From the NCBI GenBank assembly GCA_015222985.1, contig JADFWI010000156.1, positions 1 through 6,004 of the forward strand: DNA of 6,004 nt, written 5' to 3'. Shown here piece after piece: positions 1-6,004 of the stretch; positions within the stretch are counted from its first letter, which is position 1, and each line of letters starts with the position of its first letter. Made by a program: the position numbers and the translations under genes. Below the pieces are notes generated by a model. That model made no database searches. It was not told the origin of the DNA and saw only the letters and a program-made list of their open reading frames with translations. The stretch is from Pseudomonadota bacterium. Its GTDB lineage: Bacteria; Desulfobacterota; Desulfobacteria; Desulfobacterales; C00003060.

Positions 1-26
1 TATTCGATTTGTATACACCTATCCCA

Positions 27-55
27 TTTACAAAGCAACAGTATTCTGCTACAAG
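27..55 (+). promoter_or_regulatory. Candidate distal sigma70-type promoter
   Basis: A TTTACA hexamer (27-32, five of six matches to the -35 consensus) is followed after 17 bases by TACAAG (50-55, four of six matches to the -10 consensus). TG at 47-48, one base before the -10, gives an extended -10 element. Transcription would start near 62 and give a leader of roughly 70 bases before the lipoprotein start. This is a consensus match only, in AT-rich non-coding sequence, and the use of E. coli-type rules in this organism is assumed. Confidence 0.35.
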
Positions 56-77
56 TGCCGCATCTGCGTGAAGCTTT

Positions 78-107
78 TTGGAGGTATATTTCTATAGGTT
101 CTATAAC
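78..107 (+). promoter_or_regulatory. Candidate proximal sigma70-type promoter
   Basis: TTGGAG (78-83, four of six matches to the -35) and TATAAC (102-107, five of six matches to the -10) are separated by 18 bases. A start near 113-115 would leave a leader of only about 16-18 bases before the ATG at 131, which could help explain why no clear Shine-Dalgarno sequence precedes that ATG. It would act alone or in tandem with the candidate at 27-55. Support is consensus matching only. Confidence 0.4.
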
Positions 108-130
108 GATCGGTTAATGGCACACGTCCT

Positions 131-2191
131 ATGCAACCCGGAAATGTTCTCTTAAAAACCTTAGTGGTGAGCCTTTTTTTCCTTTCGGCATGTGCTCCCT
201 TTCGTGCCCCCAGAAAGGAAAGGGTCCCTCCATCGCCTGAGACCATGCGAGCCCTGGAGCGCTTCGAACAAGCCGAAGAGTTCTCTCAAAAACAGGCCTA
301 CCCGGAGGCGCTCGCTATCTACCAGGACTATCTCAGGCGTTTTCCCAAAGGGCCCCTCGTGGACATGGCCATCATGAAAACAGGTTTGCTTTACATGGCT
401 GCGGGTAACTTCCCCCAGGCCCGAAAGGCTTTTCAGCGCCTGCTCTCTCGCTATCGGAAAAGCCCTTTTGTGGAAGACGCCAGATTCAACGTCATACTCA
501 CATATTACAAAGAAGGGGACTACAGCTTGGCTGTTAAGCACGCAAGATCTTTCCTGGAGCTTGCAAAGACCCGTGACCAAGAATTTCGTATTCACAATCT
601 CCTGGGATACTGTTACAGCGCCGGCAGACAGTTCAAGGAGGCAATCAGAAGCTATATGGATGCCTATGAACTCAGCTCGCCGCAAGGGCGCCCAGAAATC
701 CTGAGCAAAGTGAAGGAAGTCATCACCTACCTGAAGGAACCGGAATTGAATTTCCTCCTCGGCATTTATGGAGACAGGATACCCGGCGGCTATTTGCGCC
801 TTCAACTGGCAAAGCAATATGCAGCAGAAGACCTCATTGAGTCTGCTATGGCCGTCCTCTCCGATTTTATGAGCCTATTCCCGGATCATGACGGGCTTGA
901 GACCGCAACGGCCCTCATCGAGGAATTAGACTCAAGATCCATAGTGGATCGCTTCTTGATCGGTTGCATCCTCCCCCTGAGCGGACCCTACGGGACCTTT
1001 GGGAACCGCGCCCTGACGGGCATTGAGCTTGCCCTCGATCTGTTCAACGCACAACCCCATGTCCACCCGGTTCGATTGCTTGTCAGGGATTCAAAAGGAG
1101 ATCCAAATGAAGCTGTGATGGCGCTTGAAACTCTGGTTCTTAAAAACGGTGTGGCAGGAATCATCGGACCCATGATCACGTCAGAGTCTGCTGCCATAAA
1201 GGCCCAAGCCCTTAAAGTCCCCATTATGACCCTTACACAAAAATCGAGCATCACCCAAATGGGGGATTACGTGTTTCGAAACTTCTTGACGTTGTCCCTA
1301 CAGGTTGAGGCCATTGTGGACTATGCAGTAAAAGACCTGGAATTTGAGAAATTCGCTATCTTTTACCCTGATGAACGATACGGCATCTCCTTTATGAACC
1401 GATTCTGGGATGAACTAATATTAAATGGCGCTGAAATAGTCGGGATTGAATCGTACGCACCCGATCAGACTGATTTTGGTGACGCCATCAAAAGACTGGT
1501 AGGGCTCTATTACCCCCGACCGGAAGAACCTCCGGAAGAAGATATGGGCGACGAATTAGAACCCTGGGACATGTTTTTGGCGCCTCAAGAAGAGGATAAA
1601 GCCGGCTGGCCTGACCTGGACCAACCTGATGACCCGTCTGATGACACAACCTATGATACAACCGACCAAGACGAAAAGCCGCAGGAGGAGGAAGAGGAAG
1701 AAGAACCTCAGCCAATCATTGATTTTCAGGCCATTTTCATCCCTGACAGTTTTGAAAAGATAGGCCTTATCACGCCCCAGCTTTTATTTCATGACGTGGC
1801 GGGGGTTCTTTTGCTGGGAACCAATCTGTGGCATTCGGACAAACTCATGAAAATGGCTCGGGGCTATGTCCAGGGAGCCATTCTGCCGGAAGGTTTTTTC
1901 GCAGACAGCCCGTCGCCCGAAGTCCAGGATTTTGTCAACAACTATGACGAAGTTTTCGGAAAAATTCCGGCCTACCTGGAAGCTCAAGCCTACGATGCAG
2001 CCTGGATTCTCTTTCAAGCAGTCAATCAACCCCAGGTTCGATCCAGGCGCACCCTGAAAATGGCCCTCATGGAGGTCAATGACTTCCCGGGCGTGACAGG
2101 TCTTACCTCTTTTGACCAGACCGGAGACGCGCAAAAAGACCTCTATCTTCTTACGGTGGAGGGCAGCCGCTTTGTCCAGATAAGGCCATGA
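131..2191 (+). CDS. TPR and periplasmic-binding-protein lipoprotein (penicillin-binding protein activator / LpoA-like family)
   Basis: This is a 686-residue envelope lipoprotein. A hydrophobic signal segment (residues 6-20) ends in the lipobox LSAC, so Cys21 should be lipidated. Ala22 at +2 is not an inner-membrane retention signal under the enterobacterial rule, so outer-membrane anchoring is likely. Residues about 41-186 form four TPR-like helical pairs of the BamD/YbgF kind. Residues about 275-685 are a type 1 periplasmic-binding fold (Peripla_BP_6 style) with LPLSGPYG (281-288), IIGPMITSESAA (344-355) and a second lobe starting near FQAIFIPD (532-539). A strongly acidic insertion lies at 464-526. 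The TPR plus binding-domain order resembles LpoA, an outer-membrane lipoprotein that stimulates PBP1A. Related deltaproteobacterial proteins carry either that name or 'ABC substrate-binding protein'. No permease or ATPase genes are present to favour transport, and the actual partner or ligand is unknown. ATG 131 is the only usable start: the frame closes at a TAA at 104-106, and later starts would destroy the signal peptide. No good ribosome-binding site is visible. The stop overlaps the next gene. Confidence 0.85.
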   Translation: MQPGNVLLKTLVVSLFFLSACAPFRAPRKERVPPSPETMRALERFEQAEEFSQKQAYPEALAIYQDYLRRFPKGPLVDMAIMKTGLLYMAAGNFPQARKAFQRLLSRYRKSPFVEDARFNVILTYYKEGDYSLAVKHARSFLELAKTRDQEFRIHNLLGYCYSAGRQFKEAIRSYMDAYELSSPQGRPEILSKVKEVITYLKEPELNFLLGIYGDRIPGGYLRLQLAKQYAAEDLIESAMAVLSDFMSLFPDHDGLETATALIEELDSRSIVDRFLIGCILPLSGPYGTFGNRALTGIELALDLFNAQPHVHPVRLLVRDSKGDPNEAVMALETLVLKNGVAGIIGPMITSESAAIKAQALKVPIMTLTQKSSITQMGDYVFRNFLTLSLQVEAIVDYAVKDLEFEKFAIFYPDERYGISFMNRFWDELILNGAEIVGIESYAPDQTDFGDAIKRLVGLYYPRPEEPPEEDMGDELEPWDMFLAPQEEDKAGWPDLDQPDDPSDDTTYDTTDQDEKPQEEEEEEEPQPIIDFQAIFIPDSFEKIGLITPQLLFHDVAGVLLLGTNLWHSDKLMKMARGYVQGAILPEGFFADSPSPEVQDFVNNYDEVFGKIPAYLEAQAYDAAWILFQAVNQPQVRSRRTLKMALMEVNDFPGVTGLTSFDQTGDAQKDLYLLTVEGSRFVQIRP
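1520..1708 (+). other. Acidic low-complexity insertion inside the lipoprotein's binding domain
   Basis: This stretch encodes residues 464-526 of the lipoprotein. By my count, 29 of the 63 residues are Asp or Glu and only two are basic (Lys490, Lys516). It is rich in Pro and ends in seven consecutive Glu (519-525), coded by the purine-only run at 1685-1705. It sits between the helix DFGDAIKRLVGLYY and the strand FQAIFIPD, where compact periplasmic-binding domains have a short loop. It is probably a disordered surface loop and could bind divalent cations or a basic partner, but that role is speculative. The reading frame is intact on both sides, so it is not a frameshift artefact. Confidence 0.75.
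2188..2191 (+). promoter_or_regulatory. ATGA stop-start overlap, lipoprotein gene to waaA
   Basis: The waaA ATG (2188-2190) shares bases with the lipoprotein TGA stop (2189-2191). With no well-placed Shine-Dalgarno sequence of its own, waaA is likely translated by ribosomes that terminate here and restart. The overlap is directly visible; the coupling is inferred. Confidence 0.8.
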
Positions 2192-3492
2192 CCAACATCC
2201 TCTACGGAGCATACACCCTTCTGGGCAGCGGCCTGCTGGTGTCATGTCTCCCGCCCTTTTTCATCTATACACGCCTCAGCGGGCGTCACGGCGAAAATCT
2301 GAAAGAACGTTTAGGATATCTGCCCCGGAAGATTGCCCGAGACCTTCCGGGCTCGCCCAGAATCTGGCTTCATGCAGTCTCCCTGGGAGAGGTCAAGGTG
2401 GCAGCGCCAATTATTGAGGCCTTCAGGCGACTCATGCCTGCCTGTTCTGTCATTGTCTCAACAACCACGAAACACGGCCGCGAACTGGCAAGAAACACCT
2501 TCGAAAAGGACGTTCCCGTAGTATACGCGCCGGTTGATTTTGTTGGTTCGGTGCGCAAGGCGCTTTCCCGGGTACGTCCTGACGTTCTGGTTTTTCTGGA
2601 AACCGAAATCTGGCCAGCATGGCTTTCCGAAGCCCGACAAATGGGAATAAGAACCGCCTTGATCAATGGCCGAATCTCCACGAGATCCATTGGAATCTAT
2701 CTCAAGTTTCGCCCCTTTTTCCGGGAAGTCTTGAAAAACATCGATGTCTTCAGCATGATTCTGGAAGAAGATGCCCTTCGTATCAGGGCCATAGGCGCTG
2801 ATACGGACAGAGTCATGGTAAACGGCAATGCCAAATATGACTTTCTGGCCACCCTTACAAAACCTGCAAGCAAGGCAGCAATGCAACGGACCTTGAACCT
2901 TGATGCTTCCCACCAGGTCCTCGTTGCTGGGAGCACCCGTGAGGGCGAGGAGGAGATGATCCTGGATGCCTATGAAAGAATCCTCAGAAAATTCCCTGAT
3001 ACGGTCCTGGTCATCGCACCAAGGCACATTGAAAGGGTGCCTGTCATCGGATCAATCCTTAAGCGACGGGGTTTTGGTTATCAGCTCCGAAGCGATCTTG
3101 AGAGCGTTACAGCAAAACGCACGGAGCCGGTCGTTATATTTAATACTTTTGGGGAGCTCTTTAATCTCTATAGTGTCGGAACCATCGTATTCTGCGGGGC
3201 AAGCCTTGTGCCCCTGGGCGGACAAAATCCCCTGGAACCGGCCGCCTGGGAAAAAGTGGTCTTTTACGGCCCCTCCATGGAAGACTTCCGGGATGCAAAG
3301 GCGCTGTTGGAGGAGGCAGGGGCGGGTATAGAGGTGTCGAGCCCTGACATGTTGGCCGAAAAGGCTATCTGGTTTCTAAACCATCCGGATTCTTTAAAAA
3401 CCTACGGAATGCGCGCCCGCCAAGCCGTCATGAGAAACCGTGACGCGGCAGAAAAACACGCTGAGGCAGTTCGTCGATTAGTCTCTTTATGA
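2188..3492 (+). CDS. waaA: 3-deoxy-D-manno-octulosonic acid (Kdo) transferase
   Basis: WaaA (KdtA) transfers Kdo from CMP-Kdo to the lipid A precursor at the cytoplasmic face of the inner membrane, starting the LPS inner core. The 434 residues match the usual length (about 425 in E. coli). An N-terminal hydrophobic anchor (about 5-27) is followed by ENLKERLGYLP (36-46) and HAVSLGE (62-68). Glu68 is in the place of the Glu proposed as catalytic base in the Aquifex enzyme. LETEIWP (137-143) is the conserved acidic motif. The C-terminal GT-B half has STREGEEE (249-256), APRHIERV (277-284) and the nucleotide-sugar motif LGGQNPLEPAAW (343-354). The later motif reads GPSMEDF (361-367), where E. coli has GPHTFNF. 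Whether it adds one, two or more Kdo residues cannot be read from the sequence. The ATG lies inside ATGA with the upstream stop, and only a weak TAAGG (2181-2185) precedes it, so translation is probably coupled to the lipoprotein gene. No lpxK or other LPS gene is within the window. Confidence 0.96.
   Translation: MTNILYGAYTLLGSGLLVSCLPPFFIYTRLSGRHGENLKERLGYLPRKIARDLPGSPRIWLHAVSLGEVKVAAPIIEAFRRLMPACSVIVSTTTKHGRELARNTFEKDVPVVYAPVDFVGSVRKALSRVRPDVLVFLETEIWPAWLSEARQMGIRTALINGRISTRSIGIYLKFRPFFREVLKNIDVFSMILEEDALRIRAIGADTDRVMVNGNAKYDFLATLTKPASKAAMQRTLNLDASHQVLVAGSTREGEEEMILDAYERILRKFPDTVLVIAPRHIERVPVIGSILKRRGFGYQLRSDLESVTAKRTEPVVIFNTFGELFNLYSVGTIVFCGASLVPLGGQNPLEPAAWEKVVFYGPSMEDFRDAKALLEEAGAGIEVSSPDMLAEKAIWFLNHPDSLKTYGMRARQAVMRNRDAAEKHAEAVRRLVSL
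3489..3492 (+). promoter_or_regulatory. ATGA stop-start overlap, waaA to recQ
   Basis: The recQ ATG (3489-3491) overlaps the waaA TGA (3490-3492). No purine-rich ribosome-binding site is visible in the preceding 20 bases, so initiation at this ATG would depend on termination of waaA. A second in-frame ATG at 3528 (codon 14) also lacks a ribosome-binding site, so the overlap is the main argument for the upstream start. Confidence 0.75.
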
Positions 3493-5858
3493 TTCCCTCA
3501 TCCAACCCTCAATCAGAAAATCACCCCATGGCCCGGGCCCTGTCGTTCATGGAGCGGGTTTTCGGGTTTCGGCAGTTTCGACCAGGACAAGACAAGATCC
3601 TGGAATCTGTCCTGTCCGGTGAGGACGCTCTCGTGATCATGCCCACTGGCGGCGGTAAGTCCCTGTGCTACCAACTGCCGGCCTTTCTCAGGCCAGGCAT
3701 CACGCTTGTGATCTCACCCCTGATTGCCCTTATGAAGGATCAGGTGGACACCCTTGGCGTGCTGGATCTGCCGGCAACTGCCATTCACAGTCTGATGGGG
3801 CTGAGAAAACAGGAAGAGGCCCTCAAGCAAATCGCCGCCGGCAGCATCAAGCTGGTCTATGCCTCTCCGGAAAGACTGAGAAATCGCCTGTTCATTGAGG
3901 CAGTGAAACAGAGCGCCGTCTCCATGGTCGCTGTGGATGAGGCACACTGCATCTCACAGTGGGGCCATGATTTCAGACCCGATTATTTGAGGATCAGCGA
4001 AGCCCTTGACCTTCTCGGCCGCCCCCAAACCATCGCCCTTACCGCCACTGCAACTGACAAGGTCCGCTCTGACATCGTGGAGCAGTTGAGGCTGCGAGCT
4101 CCCAGGCAATTTGTCACCGGCTTCGACCGCCGCAACCTTTTCTGGGAAGTCCTTCAGACCGGTAATGAGAAAGCAAAGCTCGCCGTTATCAGGCAACGCC
4201 TGGCAAACCTTTCCGGCGCTGCCATTGTCTATGCCGGCACAAGAAAAAAGGTGGAGGGCATCGTTACAAAGCTCCAACAGCAACGCATAAGCGCAGAAGC
4301 ATACCATGCCGGGCTGGACGAGGCTGAGAGGACGAGGGTTCAGGAAAACTTCATGGGTGGCCGTTCCAGTGTGGTAGTGGCCACAAATGCTTTTGGCATG
4401 GGCATTGACCGCTCAGACATCCGCACGGTGATCCATCACTCGTTTCCGGGGACAATTGAAGCCTACTACCAGGAAGGCGGCCGGGCCGGTCGAGACGGAG
4501 AACCAGCGACCTGTCTGCTTCTTTACAGCCCCGCAGACAGGAGGCTGCAGGAATTCTTTATCGAAGCGCGCTATCCGCCCCGCGAGGTCGTATTTGCTGT
4601 GTATGAAATGCTCTTGAACCACTCCGAAAATGTCCTCTGGCTCACCTATCGCGAAATTGCCGAAATAAGCGAAAACAAAGTCTCGGAGATGGCCGTGGCC
4701 TCGTGCGTCAAGATCCTGGAAGATGCCGGCGCCCTTCAGAGGCTTAATCGGTATGATAAGCTGGCAGAGCTCTATCTTCATGTGAGGCCTCAAGAGCTTC
4801 TGTCCGGACTTTCACCAAGGGCGAGAACCAAGAAAAGCCTGATCAATGCCCTGAGCAGGCTTTACAGTGAACAGGAACTCACGGAAGGGGTCGGGTTTGT
4901 CCCCAATGATCTGGCCTCAAGGGCGGGCCTTTCTCTTGACGCTTTCAGAAGAACCCTCTCCGAGATGGCCGCCCGTGATGAAGCCACCTATATCCCGCCC
5001 TTTCGCGGCCGTGGGCTCCGCATCATCAAGCGTACGGAGCCTGCGCAACTGGACATCGATTTTCAGGCCCTTCAGGTCAAAAAGGCATACGAGCTGGAAA
5101 AGCTGGATCAGGTCATGGCATACGCCGGCAGCCAGGAGTGCCGCAGGGCATTTCTGCTCCGCTATTTCGGTGAAGCTCTCAAGGGCGGCAGATGCAACGC
5201 CTGCGATGTCTGCCAGAAGCCCGTTCACAAGCCCGGGCCGCAAACGCCTGTCTCCGATCCTGTAATAGCCGTCAAGGTCCTGAGCGGTATTGCCAGGATG
5301 AAAGGACGTTTCGGCCAAGCCATGGCCGGCAAGGTGCTCACGGGCTCCCAGGATCGCATGGTTTTTCAGTTCGACTTGCAGCGCCTCTCCACTTATGGGC
5401 TTCTTTCAGAATACACGCAGGCTCAAGTACAAGAATGGATCAAGGAACTCATCTCCCTCGGATGCATCGCTTCCCGGAGGATCTCCATGGGAGCAAAGAT
5501 ATATCCGGTGCTGGATCTCACCGGCCGTGGTCACGATGTCATGATAGGAAAGGAACAGATACTCCTCTCTCATCCGCCGGAGGCGGACGAAAGGCCTGTG
5601 TCTCCTGAAGGGCCCGTGGCGACGAAATCACAAATGGAGATCTTCAACCGGCTCAGGGTGCTTCGTTCCAAGCTGGCTCAAAAGGAAGGACTGCCAGCCT
5701 ACTGCATCTTTCAGGATCGCACCCTGCGGGAAATGAGCAGGGTACTCCCAAAAACTCGGGATGATCTCCTGGACATTGTCGGGGTCGGCGAGGTGACGTT
5801 AAGAAAATACGGCAGGCAGTTCCTTGAGCTAATCGAGAAAATAGGAAATAAACTGTAA
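3489..5858 (+). CDS. recQ: ATP-dependent DNA helicase RecQ, long form with extra module before the zinc domain
   Basis: RecQ is a 3'-5' superfamily 2 DNA helicase used in recombination, repair and stalled-fork processing in the cytoplasm. All core motifs are present: motif 0 FGFRQFRPGQ (25-34), Walker A GGGKS (54-58, Lys57), Ia SPLIALMKDQV (76-86), DEAH (150-153) with the aromatic-rich loop CISQWGHDFRPDY (154-166), III ALTATAT (183-189), V ATNAFGMGID (298-307) and VI QEGGRAGRDG (328-337). The zinc module has CRRAFLLRYFGE (551-562) and CNACDVC (569-575), giving the four ligands Cys551, 569, 572 and 575. An RQC winged helix follows (about 589-681), then an HRDC domain (about 712-787, with DIVGVGEVTLRKYG). 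At 789 residues it is about 180 longer than E. coli RecQ (about 610). Most of the excess is at about 365-530, between helicase lobe 2 and the zinc module. Nothing is truncated and no catalytic residue is missing. Residues 1-13 look unstructured, and Met14 is an alternative start. It is the last gene of the apparent three-gene unit. Confidence 0.96.
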   Translation: MIPSSNPQSENHPMARALSFMERVFGFRQFRPGQDKILESVLSGEDALVIMPTGGGKSLCYQLPAFLRPGITLVISPLIALMKDQVDTLGVLDLPATAIHSLMGLRKQEEALKQIAAGSIKLVYASPERLRNRLFIEAVKQSAVSMVAVDEAHCISQWGHDFRPDYLRISEALDLLGRPQTIALTATATDKVRSDIVEQLRLRAPRQFVTGFDRRNLFWEVLQTGNEKAKLAVIRQRLANLSGAAIVYAGTRKKVEGIVTKLQQQRISAEAYHAGLDEAERTRVQENFMGGRSSVVVATNAFGMGIDRSDIRTVIHHSFPGTIEAYYQEGGRAGRDGEPATCLLLYSPADRRLQEFFIEARYPPREVVFAVYEMLLNHSENVLWLTYREIAEISENKVSEMAVASCVKILEDAGALQRLNRYDKLAELYLHVRPQELLSGLSPRARTKKSLINALSRLYSEQELTEGVGFVPNDLASRAGLSLDAFRRTLSEMAARDEATYIPPFRGRGLRIIKRTEPAQLDIDFQALQVKKAYELEKLDQVMAYAGSQECRRAFLLRYFGEALKGGRCNACDVCQKPVHKPGPQTPVSDPVIAVKVLSGIARMKGRFGQAMAGKVLTGSQDRMVFQFDLQRLSTYGLLSEYTQAQVQEWIKELISLGCIASRRISMGAKIYPVLDLTGRGHDVMIGKEQILLSHPPEADERPVSPEGPVATKSQMEIFNRLRVLRSKLAQKEGLPAYCIFQDRTLREMSRVLPKTRDDLLDIVGVGEVTLRKYGRQFLELIEKIGNKL
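4581..5078 (+). other. Extra helical module in RecQ between helicase lobe 2 and the zinc-binding domain
   Basis: Codons 365-530 of recQ encode a segment that is absent from E. coli RecQ, where the zinc cysteines follow motif VI after roughly 50 residues; here the distance is about 215. Two stretches read like winged-helix units: residues 382-420, with TYREIAEISENKVSEMAVAS leading to KILEDAGALQRLN, and residues 466-504, with LASRAGLSLDAFRRTLSEMA. From memory, a comparable insertion occurs in some shorter RecQ proteins of Bacteroidetes, so the module itself may be a known variant. The fold assignment is inferred from sequence pattern only. Confidence 0.6.
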
Positions 5859-5906
5859 ACCTGCAGCTCATCCCGCGCCCGTTAGCCCCTTGAAATAGAA
5901 AACGTA

Positions 5907-5952
5907 ACTACTCGCGTAGTCAGGCTGAAGCTGTTTAGACTGAAGGCTGAAG
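5907..5952. repeat. Small hairpin followed by degenerate CTGAAG heptad repeats
   Basis: After recQ, ACTAC (5907-5911) and GTAGT (5916-5920) form a perfect 5-bp inverted repeat around a TCGC loop. It is followed by three copies of a heptamer (G/A)CTGAAG at 5924-5930, 5939-5945 and 5946-5952, the last two in tandem. A further short inverted pair, CCCCTT (5886-5891) and AAGGGG (5950-5955), brackets the block. This looks like a dispersed intergenic repeat rather than a gene. Whether other copies exist in the genome cannot be seen here. No T-run follows the hairpin on the + strand, so it is not a convincing terminator. Confidence 0.45.
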
Positions 5953-6004
5953 GGGTCAGAAAAGCACGATTGCCGTACTTTGGCGGAAATATCTGATTCT
6001 TGCA

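Noticed and set aside
59..68. CGCATCTGCG inverted repeat in the leader as a terminator of an upstream gene
   Set aside because: The four-base stem has a two-base loop, which is too tight to fold, and the T-run at 75-79 is short and distant.
80..85. GGAGGT, a good Shine-Dalgarno match upstream of the lipoprotein gene
   Set aside because: It is 45 bases from the ATG at 131 and no ATG, GTG or TTG lies at a suitable distance; it more likely overlaps a -35 element by chance.
117..155. 12-codon open frame starting at the ATG at 117, overlapping the lipoprotein start
   Set aside because: There is no ribosome-binding site, no peptide feature, and it overlaps the real start in another frame; a leader peptide cannot be supported.
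161..817. Long open frame of 218 codons on the - strand inside the lipoprotein gene
   Set aside because: It lies wholly antisense to a gene with clear signal peptide and TPR features, its translation shows no recognisable motif, and it is explained by the coding frame of the + strand gene.
1683..1688. AGGAGG inside the lipoprotein gene as an internal ribosome-binding site
   Set aside because: It is part of the purine-only poly-Glu codon run, and no start codon follows at a workable distance.
1784..2245. Open frame of 153 codons on the - strand across the lipoprotein-waaA junction
   Set aside because: It is antisense to conserved coding sequence and to the ATGA overlap, and its translation has no recognisable protein features.
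2458..3027. Open frame of 189 codons on the - strand inside waaA
   Set aside because: It covers conserved WaaA motifs on the opposite strand and has no domain signature of its own, so it is a mirror of the waaA codon pattern.
3528..3530. ATG at recQ codon 14 as the true start
   Set aside because: There is no ribosome-binding site before it, while the upstream ATG forms the same stop-start overlap seen at the previous junction. It remains possible, since the first 13 residues carry no conserved motif.
5907..5920. Hairpin after recQ as an intrinsic terminator
   Set aside because: The stem is only 5 bp and the + strand continues with CAGGCTGAAG, not a T-run. On the - strand a T-rich stretch follows, but the stem is still too weak and no - strand gene is seen upstream of it.

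Overview
This window carries three co-directional protein genes on the + strand, filling positions 131-5858, with short non-coding flanks. The encoded functions are an envelope lipoprotein with TPRs and a periplasmic-binding-protein domain, a Kdo transferase (waaA), and a RecQ helicase. The cell is therefore a Gram-negative bacterium that makes lipopolysaccharide. The style of the proteins, especially the first one, suggests the former deltaproteobacteria (Desulfobacterota or a related group). That placement is an inference from family resemblance and was not tested by any search.

Layout: positions 1-130 are a leader with two plausible sigma70-type promoters and no gene. Positions 131-2191 encode a 686-residue lipoprotein with a lipobox Cys at residue 21, four TPR-like repeats and a type 1 periplasmic-binding domain interrupted by a very acidic segment. 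It belongs to the broad class often named penicillin-binding protein activator (LpoA/LppC-like) or ABC transporter substrate-binding protein. Positions 2188-3492 encode waaA. Positions 3489-5858 encode a 789-residue RecQ whose helicase core is separated from its zinc module by about 165 extra residues. Positions 5859-6004 hold no gene that I can recognise, but include a small hairpin and a degenerate heptad repeat.

Both gene junctions are ATGA overlaps, so the three genes are almost certainly one transcript with coupled translation. The first two products fit a common envelope theme (outer-membrane lipoprotein, LPS inner-core synthesis at the inner membrane). RecQ is a DNA repair and recombination enzyme with no obvious functional link to them, and may simply share the transcript.

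I do not see a new defence, mobile or signalling system here. The points most worth a second look are the RecQ architecture, the acidic insertion in the lipoprotein, and the repeat-bearing sequence after recQ.
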